Source: Metallosphaera cuprina Ar-4 (GTDB taxonomy: Archaea; Thermoproteota; Thermoprotei_A; Sulfolobales; Sulfolobaceae). From it: a stretch of 64,000 nt of DNA. Below are positions 8,959 to 17,351 of this stretch, one piece after another; position 1 is the first letter of the stretch; each line of letters starts with the position of its first letter. Both the position numbers and the translations under genes were made by a program. The stretch spans positions 947,160-1,011,159 of the forward strand of contig NC_015435.1 of assembly GCF_000204925.1 (NCBI RefSeq), in the 5' to 3' direction. Below the pieces are notes generated by a model that saw only the letters and a program-made list of their open reading frames with translations, searched no databases and was not told the origin of the DNA.

Positions 8959-9346
8959 GTACTTCATAGACAGCAACGTTTTCTTTTACGCCAAGATAGG
9001 GGACAAGAGGTACGGAAGGTGCTGTAGTAGAGTTATAAAGAAGATATACTCTAGGGAAATCGAGGCTTTCATCGACAGCCTAACGTTGCTGGAGGTTAGT
9101 AACTCAATGATGAAGTTTAGGTTTCCTAGAGATGAGGTGAAGAACGAGATAAATGCGATCCTCTCTTTACCCATTTCGGTGATAGAGATAAGAAAGGAGG
9201 ACGTAGTTGAGAGCTTAAAGATGGAGCTTAACCCTTACGACGCTCTACACCTCTTAATCTCTGAGAGGCTGGGAGCCCAGGTGATTACGGCGGATCGAGA
9301 CTTTGATGACTTCAATAGGGTGGACCCTTGCGATCCATCACTCTAG
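8939..9346 (+). CDS. vapC: VapC-type toxin, PIN-domain ribonuclease
   Basis: This 135-residue PIN domain starts at ATG 8939 (a TTG three bases upstream is also possible) and overlaps vapB. The acidic PIN residues are visible: D in FIDSNVFFYAK near residue 10, E in LTLLEVSNSMM near residue 45, D in NPYDALHLLISERLG near residue 100, and the terminal ITADRDFDDF. These form the Mg-dependent active site in the family. The full length and all four acidic positions argue for a working toxin. VapC toxins usually cut tRNA or rRNA; the target here is unknown. Confidence 0.85.
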   Translation: MSLRKGRYFIDSNVFFYAKIGDKRYGRCCSRVIKKIYSREIEAFIDSLTLLEVSNSMMKFRFPRDEVKNEINAILSLPISVIEIRKEDVVESLKMELNPYDALHLLISERLGAQVITADRDFDDFNRVDPCDPSL

Positions 9347-9703
9347 GTTTAAACTAACCCTCCTTAAGAGGGTAACTAGGCAAAGGCCTAGAGGATCTCA
9401 ACGTTTTCGTTCCCAGCTCTCACGAGGTTGTTCACCGCTTAGTTAAACTTTAACGTCCCGTTTTTCCCTGACTGCCTTACATTAGGTAAGGATACTCATA
9501 TCGTGTTCAAGTTGAGATCTCGTTAGCTATAGCTCATAAGCTTAGCTTTCAATCTTTGAATTTCGCTTCTTTACTCACTTGAGGGTCTTACTAATCTCTT
9601 GAGCGCTAAAATTGGAGAGATAAGCCTTTCCTCCTCTCGGGAAGGAAAGGGTGAGGCCAGCCCATTCCCTGAGCGTCTTAAAAAACGGAAGGGCTAACAT
9701 TAG

Positions 9704-9810
9704 GAAATTAGGTCATGAGGTTGTGAGGAGCGACTCGTTGACTTTATTATTTAAGAAAGCTAATATAATCATAATGAAATCACGTTTAGAATCCTTCATG
9801 GGGTTGAAAG
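9704..9810 (+). repeat. Solo CRISPR repeat with leader remnant, opposite orientation
   Basis: Positions 9786-9810 match the reverse-complement array repeat at 23 of 25 bases (TAGAATCCTTCATGGGGTTG). The preceding block GACTCGTTGACTTTATTATT and TAAGAAAG (about 9731-9760) aligns with GACTCGTCAAGTTTATTATT and AAGAAAGG of the array 2 leader. No spacer follows; a decayed transporter gene starts immediately after. This is a second leader-plus-one-repeat stump. Confidence 0.8.
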
Positions 9811-9820
9811 TAACTATCCT

Positions 9821-10083
9821 GTGAACTTGACGTTCCTGCTCTTATCTTACTTCCTTTACGGTTTCTTTGAGAACGCCTATTGGTCTACCGCCTTGGCCGG
9901 ATTGAAAGAATACGTTAACGATCCCTCCAGATCGGGTCTGGCCGCCTCGATGTGCATCGATTTCCAACCTTGGGGTTGCGCTGATCCCTTGGATATTTAG
10001 GAACGGTTTTCCTAGGTGAAGGCGGTTCGTCATTCATTGTAGTAATTGAACTCATTGCGTTCCTTCTCTCCTTCTTCGTGTGA
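9821..10083 (+). pseudogene. Decayed membrane transporter (MFS-like fragment)
   Basis: From a GTG at 9821 the frame reads LTFLLLSYFLYGFFENAYWS and then LKEYVNDPSRSGLAAS, like a transporter segment, before a stop at 9998. A shift of frame near 9970 continues sensibly as GVALIPWIFRNGFP. Another shift near 10016 gives GEGGSSFIVVIELIAFLLSF, a membrane helix, before a stop at 10081. Two frameshifts within 260 bases and no remaining N-terminal half mark it as a remnant. It resembles MFS carriers like that at 10734 but the family call is tentative. Confidence 0.5.
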
Positions 10084-10733
10084 AATTTTCCCCACGGTAA
10101 ACTCGTGAGCCCTTTCGCATTTAGTTTAAAGGCGTAGACTTCAACGCGTCCCTTAGAGGTTTCACGTCCTAACTTTCATGCTGATCTGAGAAGGTGTAAA
10201 GTCTAGTTAAGAAGGTAACCGTGGAGATCAAGGGGGACCTAAGGAACCACCTCACTTTCGATTTACTCCCTCCTCAACGCGAACGTTAGGTCTGTTGGCC
10301 ATGGTAGACTGTAAGAAGATTAAACTAGTCTCAAAGTCTCCATTCGTTTTAACATCAATCCAGAGCTTTCCCCCTGCAGGTCTAGGATTTTCGTTCACCT
10401 CCTTAGAGTATCAAGACGTGTGTTTTCTAGGAGAGACCTTCTCTTTTAGGCTTCACAAGTTCAATAGATCCCTTTTGAAACTTTGAGTTAAATCGTCCCT
10501 CAGTTACCAAAGGGGAGAGCCCTTCATGATCCCTCTTGGTTTGAGTAGAAGCCCTCTGAGGATAGGGAGAAGATCTAGAGTTAGAAGAGGGTTTGAGTTC
10601 ACGAGTTAGACGAAAGAAGGTCATCAAGATTGGGAAAGTCGCCCTAACTCGGACTATATAGAGAACGTAAGTTATATAGTAATAAATAGGATAATATTTT
10701 CTATATTCATCATTTTTATTAGGAATTAAGGAT
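10084..10733. other. Gene-poor stretch upstream of the MFS gene
   Basis: No intact gene. On the minus strand about 10250-10410 a protein-like string (KEVNENPRPAGGKLWIDVKT followed by MANRPNVRVEEGVNRK) between stops may be another remnant of an unknown gene. The last 60 bases are AT-rich (TTATATAGTAATAAATAGG, about 10670-10690) and probably contain the promoter for 10734. Confidence 0.35.
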
Positions 10734-12140
10734 ATGTCAGGACAAATGAACCTTAAAGACGTTTTCAAACCTTTAGATGAGGCAAAATTCAACGTCTATC
10801 ATCTCAATAGCCTTCTTATAACAACGCTCGGCATGTTCACTATAAGTTACAACACAACTTTTGTGGCAATAGAGATAGATAACCTCTCAAAGATATTTCA
10901 CGTTAGTGGAATACTTTTTGTACTTTTAGCAACTTCCTCCCTCTACGCCGCAGTGATAGGAGCGCTCATCTTCGGGTTCATCTCTAACTTTAAGGGGAGG
11001 AAAGCGGTTTACGGTTACGAAGCGCTCCTATTGTCAATAGGTTCGATCTTGGGGTCCCTTACCAACAACGCGATTGAGATGATACTCACTCAGTTCATAT
11101 TCGGGATAGGGATAGGAGGGGACTTCGTAATGTCCCCCATAGTCTTAGGTGAGTTCGCCGAGGCCAGGGATAGAGGGAAGCTCCTAGCTTTCGCCGTCGG
11201 AGTCACTGGCCCTCTAGGGAGCGTAGCCAGCTCCCTTGTGATCCTCGCATTGAACTCCCTTAACGTGCCGACAGACCTCAGCTATAGGATAGTTCTAGCA
11301 TTAGGATCCATAATCCCAGCTTCGATAATATACCTTAGGAGAAAGGTGCCCGAGTCACCGAGATACCTAGCTAGGATAAAGGGTGATAACGAGGAGTTGA
11401 AGAACGTGATAAAGAAGGTTACAAACTCTGACGTGAGTGTTAACGCTGATCTGAGGGATAGAACACCTTGGTTTGAACTCATGAAGAGGTACTCCTGGTT
11501 CATCTTCCTCGCTGGGCTACTCTGGTTTTTGGATCACATGGTCAACCCAGGGGGAGTGTTCTCCCTAGCTTTGGTTGCTAAACCTATAGGGATAACCAAC
11601 TTGGCGCTCTTCAGTCTACTCGTGACCGTGTTAGCCTCAATACCGGGAGGCCTTTTGAACCTAGCTCTGATCGATAGGTGGGGTAGAAAACCTCTAGAGG
11701 CTATCGGTTTCCTAGGGATGGGACTGTCCTTAATAGCCTTCTATCTCTTGAAGAGCTTCATATTGAGTTCCTCGGGGGACACGTTGGCTGTGATAGGAGG
11801 GATAGTTCTTGGGCTTTACCATTTCACTCACAACCTGGGTCCCGCTAACATTAGCGCTGCGGGGATCTTTAACGTGGAGTTAATACCGACTAAGATTAGA
11901 GGGATAGGTTCGGGATTGGTGGTGGCAATAGACAGGACAGGTGCCTTAGTTAACTCTGCCATATTTCCTTTTCTAGTATCTAACTTCGGCTTGGGACTAG
12001 CTGTGGGTTTGGGAGGGTTCCTAGGGATCGTTGCCGCAATCGCGACGCTGGTTTTAGTCCCTGAAACGAAGAGGAAACCTCTGGAGGAAGCCACAGGGGA
12101 GGACAGGAGCTTCAAAGAGTTCGAAGAGGTGGAGAAGTGA
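10734..12140 (+). CDS. Major facilitator superfamily transporter (sugar/phosphate-type)
   Basis: This 468-residue carrier has 12 predicted membrane helices. MFS loop signatures are present: NFKGRKAVYGYE after helix 2 and DRWGRKPLEAIGF after helix 8. VPESPRYLAR lies in the long central loop and VPETKRKPLEEA after helix 12. The last two are characteristic of the sugar porter and phosphate:H+ symporter branches. LYHFTHNLGPANISAAG and ELIPTKIRGIGSG match the C-terminal half of the PHS-like group. Such proteins use the proton gradient to take up organic acids, sugars or phosphate; substrate unknown. It stands alone, and the C terminus is cytoplasmic and charged. Confidence 0.8.
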   Translation: MSGQMNLKDVFKPLDEAKFNVYHLNSLLITTLGMFTISYNTTFVAIEIDNLSKIFHVSGILFVLLATSSLYAAVIGALIFGFISNFKGRKAVYGYEALLLSIGSILGSLTNNAIEMILTQFIFGIGIGGDFVMSPIVLGEFAEARDRGKLLAFAVGVTGPLGSVASSLVILALNSLNVPTDLSYRIVLALGSIIPASIIYLRRKVPESPRYLARIKGDNEELKNVIKKVTNSDVSVNADLRDRTPWFELMKRYSWFIFLAGLLWFLDHMVNPGGVFSLALVAKPIGITNLALFSLLVTVLASIPGGLLNLALIDRWGRKPLEAIGFLGMGLSLIAFYLLKSFILSSSGDTLAVIGGIVLGLYHFTHNLGPANISAAGIFNVELIPTKIRGIGSGLVVAIDRTGALVNSAIFPFLVSNFGLGLAVGLGGFLGIVAAIATLVLVPETKRKPLEEATGEDRSFKEFEEVEK

Positions 12141-12381
12141 TTTTAACTTTAGACTTTAAAGGAGCCTCACGCTGGAGATGAGTCCTCACTTTCGTAAACT
12201 GAAGATATGAAATAGTTTTTTAAAAAAGTTTTAAAATTGATTAATTTTATACACCCTTACGTTATCGTAAAGGGGATGTTTTCCTTGAAAGGTAGGTCTC
12301 GAGATGAGACAAGGCACTGCCTGAAACCGTGTGATCTAGTTAACACGAGAGGTTAGTATAGGACGTTCCAACTCCCTCAGC

Positions 12382-13287
12382 TCACCTAAAGGGGACGGCA
12401 GGGATCAAACCTATTGCGACCAGGTAGAGATCAATTGAGGCGAAAACGATCGAGATCACTAGGGCCACCTTGTCCCTAGCAGAGAACTTCAAGTCTTGTA
12501 GTTCCGTCCTCCTCTTTGTGGCCATGAAACATCTGGTCTCTGCGGATATGCCCATCACGACTGCCTTCCTGAACAGGAAAACGGTCGTCGGTACTATAGA
12601 TCTGAACAGGGCGATTACCCTTTTCTCCCCTCTCATCACCTGGATCTTATAGGCGGTCTCAGCCACGTCAAATATCCTAGGTATAGTTAAGATCGCCACG
12701 CCCAGCGCGAAGGTCAGCGCCAGGGGGGCCTTGAGCTCACTTAACGCGTCTATCACCTCTGTCACCGTAGTGGTCATTAATATTATGAAGGAGAAGAGGA
12801 ACATGGGCCAAACCCTCATGGATATTTGAAAACCGTAGATGAGCGCCTGCTCCGTCAAGTCACGGTTGACACCAAAGATCGAGAAGTAACTTGGGAAGAC
12901 CCATAAAACCTTCTGATCAGGACCAAATATCAAGTTGAGAACTGAGGGAGACGCGTATATTGCGCTCCCCCAACTTGTTCCTATGAGCTGCATTAAGGAG
13001 AACAGAGCGACCAACCTTAGCCTTCTTAGGAAGAAGAAAAACGAGAGCGTGATCAATCCCGTTATGGCTCCGACCCACCATATAGATTGGGAGCTCACTA
13101 CGGTGAGCAAAAGGAGAATAACGAACTTGGTGACGGGATTGAGTTCGTGTAAGAAGGTCTTGCTCTCCACGTATGAGGTGAGCCTCTTGAATCCGGTGAA
13201 CCCCAACTTGGCGAACAAGAGGTAGATAGGGAAGGTTAAGCCAAACAAGTATAGGTACCAACTCACCACGTCACTAATTAGGCTCAT
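12382..13287 (-). CDS. ECF transporter transmembrane component (EcfT/CbiQ-like)
   Basis: This 301-residue membrane protein of the EcfT/CbiQ family is the scaffold that couples the ATPases to the substrate-binding S subunit. About five to six helices are visible. The two cytoplasmic coupling helices with Ala-Arg-Gly-like motifs are probably KIQVMRGEKRV (near residue 215) and ISAETRCFMATKRRTE (near residue 245). N-terminal ESKTFLHELNPVTKFVILLL is typical of the family. The start ATG overlaps the ATPase gene by 14 bases. It is the last gene of the S-A-T operon running leftward from 15390. Confidence 0.8.
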   Translation of the reverse strand: MSLISDVVSWYLYLFGLTFPIYLLFAKLGFTGFKRLTSYVESKTFLHELNPVTKFVILLLLTVVSSQSIWWVGAITGLITLSFFFFLRRLRLVALFSLMQLIGTSWGSAIYASPSVLNLIFGPDQKVLWVFPSYFSIFGVNRDLTEQALIYGFQISMRVWPMFLFSFIILMTTTVTEVIDALSELKAPLALTFALGVAILTIPRIFDVAETAYKIQVMRGEKRVIALFRSIVPTTVFLFRKAVVMGISAETRCFMATKRRTELQDLKFSARDKVALVISIVFASIDLYLVAIGLIPAVPFR

Positions 13288-14728
13288 CCTCGATCTCCGA
13301 CTCCGTAACGACTCCGTACTTGCTTGCGAACCTCAAGTCTTCTGGACTACCGTCCAGCCTTATCCTCCCCTTATCTAAAACTATTAACCTGTCACCGAAA
13401 CGGTAGGCAAACCTAGGATCGTGAGTCACAACGAGCACTGCCACCCCCTTCAGCTTGAGCAAATCCATGCCCAGAATCTCCTTATGGTACATGTCCTGAC
13501 CTGTGGTCGGTTCGTCCAAGAGCAAGACCTTGACCCCTGATATTAGCACCGACGCTAGGGCTAACCTTCTCTTCTCTCCAACTGAGAGAAGTAAAGGGTC
13601 CTTCTCCCCTTTGAGGCTGAACTCCTCCAGGTATCTCCTAACCAAGCTAGCGTCGGCCTTCCTGAGCTTAGCAACGTAGTTCAGCTCCTCCTCCACCGTC
13701 CTACTCACGAAGAGGAGGTCAACCTCTTGAGGTAAGTAAGCTATGTACTTACCCCTCTCCTTAGGGTTGGTCAGATCCCTTCCGTTCACCTTCACGTACC
13801 CCTCGAACGTGAACGAGTTGGGTAGAAGTCCAGCGAGCGCCCTCAGGAGAGTGCTCTTCCCGCTCCCGTTCACTCCCATCATAACCGTTACCTCATCCTT
13901 CAGGTTAAGCTCCGCCTCAACTAACGTCCTCTCCTTTTTGACATGGACGTAGGACTCTAAAATTGTGTTATCTCCCCTCCTTCTCCTAACCCTCTGAATC
14001 TTGGTCGGGGTCTCAATTCCCAGCTCGTTTAACTTATCGTAGAACTTAGGTACTTCCTCCCTGGGGACGTCTAAGGTAACCTTTCCCTCCTTAAGGACAA
14101 TCACTCTGCTTACGTAATCTAATACCTTGCTCAACTTATGTTCAACTATTATCAAGCTCGTCCTCTCTCTCAGCTTGGACAACTCGGAAAGTACCTCCTT
14201 GGTACCCAGGGAATCGAGACTTGAGGTCGGCTCGTCGAGGATGAAACCTTTAGGACGCATGGAGAGGACGCTCGCCAGGACGACTCTCTGCTTCTCCCCT
14301 CCGGACAAGCTCATGGTGTCCCTCTCCAGAAGATGAGATACGCCGCACAGCTTCGCAACCTCGTTTATCCTCATGATCATCTCTTCCCTTCTCAAGCCCA
14401 GGTTCTTCATTGGGAACGCTATCTCGTCCCTGACGTAGTAGTTTAGGATCTGGCTCTCAGGGTCTTGAAGTAACGTCCCAACCAGAAGGGAGATCTCGTG
14501 CACTGATAGCCTTGAAGCGTCTCTAGAGAAAACTCTTACCTCACCTGAAACCTCACCTTGAATCAGCTTAGGCACTACGCCGTTTATCACGCTCGTGAAG
14601 GTCGACTTTCCGGATCCTGACCTTCCAGTTAAGAGGACCGACTCTCCTTCCTCAATATCTAACTTATCTATAGATAGAACGGGGCTGTCAAACTTAACCT
14701 GAAGGTCTCTCACCCTTACGAAGCTCAC
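13274..14728 (-). CDS. ECF transporter ATPase with two fused ABC domains
   Basis: This 484-residue protein contains two complete ABC nucleotide-binding domains in one chain. Domain 1 has Walker A GRSGSGKST (near residue 35), signature LSGGEKQRV and Walker B GFILDEPTSS. Domain 2 has Walker A GVNGSGKST (near residue 285), a modified signature LSVGEKRRLALAS and Walker B VLLLDEPTTGQD. A fused double A component is known for the YkoD type in ECF systems such as YkoEDC. The second signature with V in place of the first G is a deviation. The protein energises uptake with the S and T proteins on either side, overlapping both by a few bases. Confidence 0.88.
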   Translation of the reverse strand: MSFVRVRDLQVKFDSPVLSIDKLDIEEGESVLLTGRSGSGKSTFTSVINGVVPKLIQGEVSGEVRVFSRDASRLSVHEISLLVGTLLQDPESQILNYYVRDEIAFPMKNLGLRREEMIMRINEVAKLCGVSHLLERDTMSLSGGEKQRVVLASVLSMRPKGFILDEPTSSLDSLGTKEVLSELSKLRERTSLIIVEHKLSKVLDYVSRVIVLKEGKVTLDVPREEVPKFYDKLNELGIETPTKIQRVRRRRGDNTILESYVHVKKERTLVEAELNLKDEVTVMMGVNGSGKSTLLRALAGLLPNSFTFEGYVKVNGRDLTNPKERGKYIAYLPQEVDLLFVSRTVEEELNYVAKLRKADASLVRRYLEEFSLKGEKDPLLLSVGEKRRLALASVLISGVKVLLLDEPTTGQDMYHKEILGMDLLKLKGVAVLVVTHDPRFAYRFGDRLIVLDKGRIRLDGSPEDLRFASKYGVVTESEIEDEPN

Positions 14729-15390
14729 CTGATCACCTTAGCTACCCTGTTAGCTACTATCGCTGAGACCGCACCGATGAACACGTCCCCTGGTATGTAA
14801 GTTAAGAGTAGGTACGTAACCCTCTCGTGATTGGGAACGAAACCGAAAACTATGGGAGCGATGAAACCGTAAGTGAAGAAGGGATGAACGAAGGAGAATA
14901 AGAACCCTAAAATCATGCCCTCAGCTATGGCGAAGAGGGCGAAGGACTTCACACCTATCCCGAAGAGCTTCCCCTTAGTTAGAAGAACGGCTATGTCAAT
15001 CATCAACCCGTAGGTTAACACGTCCTCAATGATCCAGAGAGGTTCCCCCGCAAACGAGAAGTGAATTAGGTCGCTCACTATGTCGTAAACGGCCATGGAG
15101 GCCATTCCTACCCCCACCTTTCTAACTACTGCAGCCACAATGAAGAAGACGAAAATTCTGAACCATACGGGAGGATTAACAATCGGGTAGATCCCTGAAG
15201 GGAGAAATATGGCGTCTCCCACCACGTGGTCCGCAATGGCGATGAGTGCCCCTCCAACTCCAATTATGGCCCAGTCTATCGCGTTAAGCTTAGTCTTTCC
15301 TTTCCTCATCACGAAGAAGGCCAATACCGCAGCTACAACAAAATAAATCACGAAAAGTGGAATTAGGGCCTCGACCTCAGGTTTAACCAT
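14725..15390 (-). CDS. ECF transporter substrate-binding (S) component
   Basis: This 221-residue integral membrane protein has about six helices. It is placed first in an operon with a double ABC ATPase and an EcfT-like protein and overlaps the ATPase start by four bases. The family is not recognised from motifs; position, size and topology make an S component the best call. Conserved-looking elements include IADHVVGDAIFLPSGIYPIV and YIPGDVFIGAVSAIVANRV. The fused ATPase recalls the YkoEDC hydroxymethylpyrimidine/thiamine importer, but the substrate cannot be read from the sequence. A TATA-like ATACATATATAAAG on this strand (about 15396-15410) precedes the ATG directly, consistent with a leaderless mRNA. 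Confidence 0.7.
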   Translation of the reverse strand: MVKPEVEALIPLFVIYFVVAAVLAFFVMRKGKTKLNAIDWAIIGVGGALIAIADHVVGDAIFLPSGIYPIVNPPVWFRIFVFFIVAAVVRKVGVGMASMAVYDIVSDLIHFSFAGEPLWIIEDVLTYGLMIDIAVLLTKGKLFGIGVKSFALFAIAEGMILGFLFSFVHPFFTYGFIAPIVFGFVPNHERVTYLLLTYIPGDVFIGAVSAIVANRVAKVIR

Positions 15391-15660
15391 GTAAGATCTT
15401 TATATATGTATTTAAGGATATATTTATGCCTTACCATAATTCTTTTATTTAGAAGTGACTTTTAAACTTTCTAACTTTTTTAATATATCTTAATTTAATA
15501 ATATTAATGAAGTTAGTTGACCTTACCTTTTACGTTAAGGCTAAGGAGAGAGTGACCTCTCTTACGTCACGGCTTTGAACCTGCTTAGCTGGGGCTAACA
15601 GTCCTCCTTGGAGTAGCTTGAACACAACAAGCTTATAAAAATCAAAAAGGAATTAATTTA
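15391..15660. promoter_or_regulatory. Divergent promoter region between ECF operon and csx1
   Basis: This AT-rich stretch carries a TATA-type box for each side: TTTATATATGTATTT near 15399-15413 for the leftward ECF operon and GCTTATAAAAAT at about 15630-15641 for the rightward csx1 gene. No other structure was noticed. Confidence 0.45.
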
Positions 15661-17154
15661 ATGCGAGTTTTAGTTGCTGCCTGGGGACTTCCTACTTGGA
15701 AAAAGGTAAATTACTGTGTGGAAGACACTAAAACGGAAAGTAGTTCCTCAACCTTAGCGTTGATAGATAAATATAAACCTGATAAGACAATCATAGTCCT
15801 CTCTCTATCCCTGTTCGCTAGATACGTTAACAAATTGAGCGCGCTTGTTAATAATAAGACTGTAAAATACTGTGATTTAGAGAAAAAATTAAGGAACTTA
15901 GTATTAAACGATAATAGCTATGGAGCAATAGTTGAAATTAAGGATAGGATTGAAAAAGGGGAGATTGAAATGGTGTTCGCCCCAGGAGTTGGAAAGTTTA
16001 GTCTCGGTAGTCAGAGCCAACCAAAGGTCCTAACGTTAGTTGAGAATTACTGGCCTCCCACTAGGAACAAAGTTAACGCTGAGAGTCAGGGGGGACAGAC
16101 CGGGACGAGGGGAATAAACCTCTACTTCATTGAAGTCTACAGGAGAGTTAGTGAGGCGATAAGGGACAGCGAGGACAAGTTGGAGCTTTACGTTGACCTC
16201 ACTCATGGAGTGAACTACATGCCCTATCTGACAACGGAGGCGGTGAGACTCGCGGCTATGGCTAATGCAAAAAAGGGTGTGTCCATAAAGGTGTTCAACT
16301 CGGATCCTGTCCTTGTAGATAACACCTTGACGAACGAGTGCTATCAAATAAACCTGGTCAACAGCGTCAATATAGAATCGAATTACGCCTTCAATCAAAT
16401 AATGAGGGAGGTTTTGGTGAGGGACTCTGACCGTTTTAAAAAGTCAGTTAACGTCAGTTGTCTGGGAGATTTTAAGGTCTTAAAGAGTGCAGATGAGTTG
16501 AAGAGGCTAGCTAGGGCAGCTAACGGAGGTATCTTCGTTCTAATTAATCATTTAGCCTGTGAGATAGATCGCATGTTAAAGGAGATCGATAGGAGACTTG
16601 ACATATCTAACATTGACGTTAGCGTAACTCAAAACGGTGACGAGATTAGACTTGAGTACAACGCTACTTCAGTTTGTGAGAAGGATAACCTTTCAATACA
16701 GCGTATCCTTTCAATACATTCAGAGCTGGCTTACGTTCACGCCATGTTGAAGGCCTTGAGTAAAATTAATGCCCCAGAAGTCACCCTTGAACTCCTTGAT
16801 AAGTGGGCAGACGAGTACGGTGATACAACGACATCTGTCATAATCAAGGACGAGGTAGACAAAATGTCGGAAGTGAGTTACCTTAAAGACTTACTTAATA
16901 ATATCATGAAGAGCCAAGACAAGAGGGGTAAAGCCGACATGAGAAACATGTTAGCTCACGGCGGGTTAGAAAAAAACGTTATTTATATAAAAATAAAAGG
17001 AGAAGACGGGAAGGAAATAGAGGATATAAATAAACTTGGAAAGGAGGCCGGGAAGATAAATAAGGGGGATGTGACGGTGAGTTACTGCCCAGATGGGACT
17101 GAAGGAAGCGATGAGTGCTACGATAGCTTATCATCAATACTTAAAGAGTTTTGA
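15661..17154 (+). CDS. csx1: Csx1 family CARF-HEPN ribonuclease (cyclic oligoadenylate effector)
   Basis: This 497-residue protein has an N-terminal Rossmann-like CARF domain (residues ~1-230) with the Csx1 signature DLTHGVNYMPYLTTEAV beginning at residue 179. A C-terminal HEPN domain contains RNMLAHGG, i.e. the R-X4-H active site with R428 and H433. In type III CRISPR immunity Cas10 makes cyclic oligoadenylate; its binding to CARF turns the HEPN dimer into a nonspecific RNase. Length (Sso Csx1 about 450) and both motifs argue for an intact effector. No cas10/csm/cmr gene is adjacent, and the nearest CRISPR genes are over 30 kb away, so this copy is a stand-alone effector. A TATA box at about 15630 lies 20-30 bases before the ATG. 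The gene is more AT-rich than its neighbours. Confidence 0.9.
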   Translation: MRVLVAAWGLPTWKKVNYCVEDTKTESSSSTLALIDKYKPDKTIIVLSLSLFARYVNKLSALVNNKTVKYCDLEKKLRNLVLNDNSYGAIVEIKDRIEKGEIEMVFAPGVGKFSLGSQSQPKVLTLVENYWPPTRNKVNAESQGGQTGTRGINLYFIEVYRRVSEAIRDSEDKLELYVDLTHGVNYMPYLTTEAVRLAAMANAKKGVSIKVFNSDPVLVDNTLTNECYQINLVNSVNIESNYAFNQIMREVLVRDSDRFKKSVNVSCLGDFKVLKSADELKRLARAANGGIFVLINHLACEIDRMLKEIDRRLDISNIDVSVTQNGDEIRLEYNATSVCEKDNLSIQRILSIHSELAYVHAMLKALSKINAPEVTLELLDKWADEYGDTTTSVIIKDEVDKMSEVSYLKDLLNNIMKSQDKRGKADMRNMLAHGGLEKNVIYIKIKGEDGKEIEDINKLGKEAGKINKGDVTVSYCPDGTEGSDECYDSLSSILKEF

Positions 17155-17285
17155 TCGCACATCTCGCTTGATCCTACCCTCATGGAGGACGAACTGTCAC
17201 AAGCTTCACGCTTTAAGATTAGAGGAAACCTATTGAATAATTATTCAACGATTACATTTAAAACGATTAACTACTCCTCAAAACA

Positions 17286-17320
17286 TTTCCTATATACATG
17301 TATATAGCCAATATAGGAAA
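17286..17320. promoter_or_regulatory. Nested palindromes upstream of the secreted phosphoesterase
   Basis: CTATATACATGTATATAG (17290-17307) is a perfect 18-base palindrome. It is embedded in an outer inverted pair, TTTCCTATA and TATAGGAAA (about 17286 and 17312-17320). The element lies 32-66 bases before the ATG at 17352, where a regulator could control the promoter. The binding protein is unknown. Confidence 0.5.
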
Positions 17321-17351
17321 GGTTGATATGTAACTAGCGTTATCACCTCTC

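Noticed and set aside
10295-10486. 63-codon plus-strand open frame
   Set aside because: No motif; the opposite strand reads more like a gene remnant, so neither is called.
12935-13225. 96-codon plus-strand frame inside the EcfT gene
   Set aside because: It is antisense to a clear membrane protein and has no independent features.
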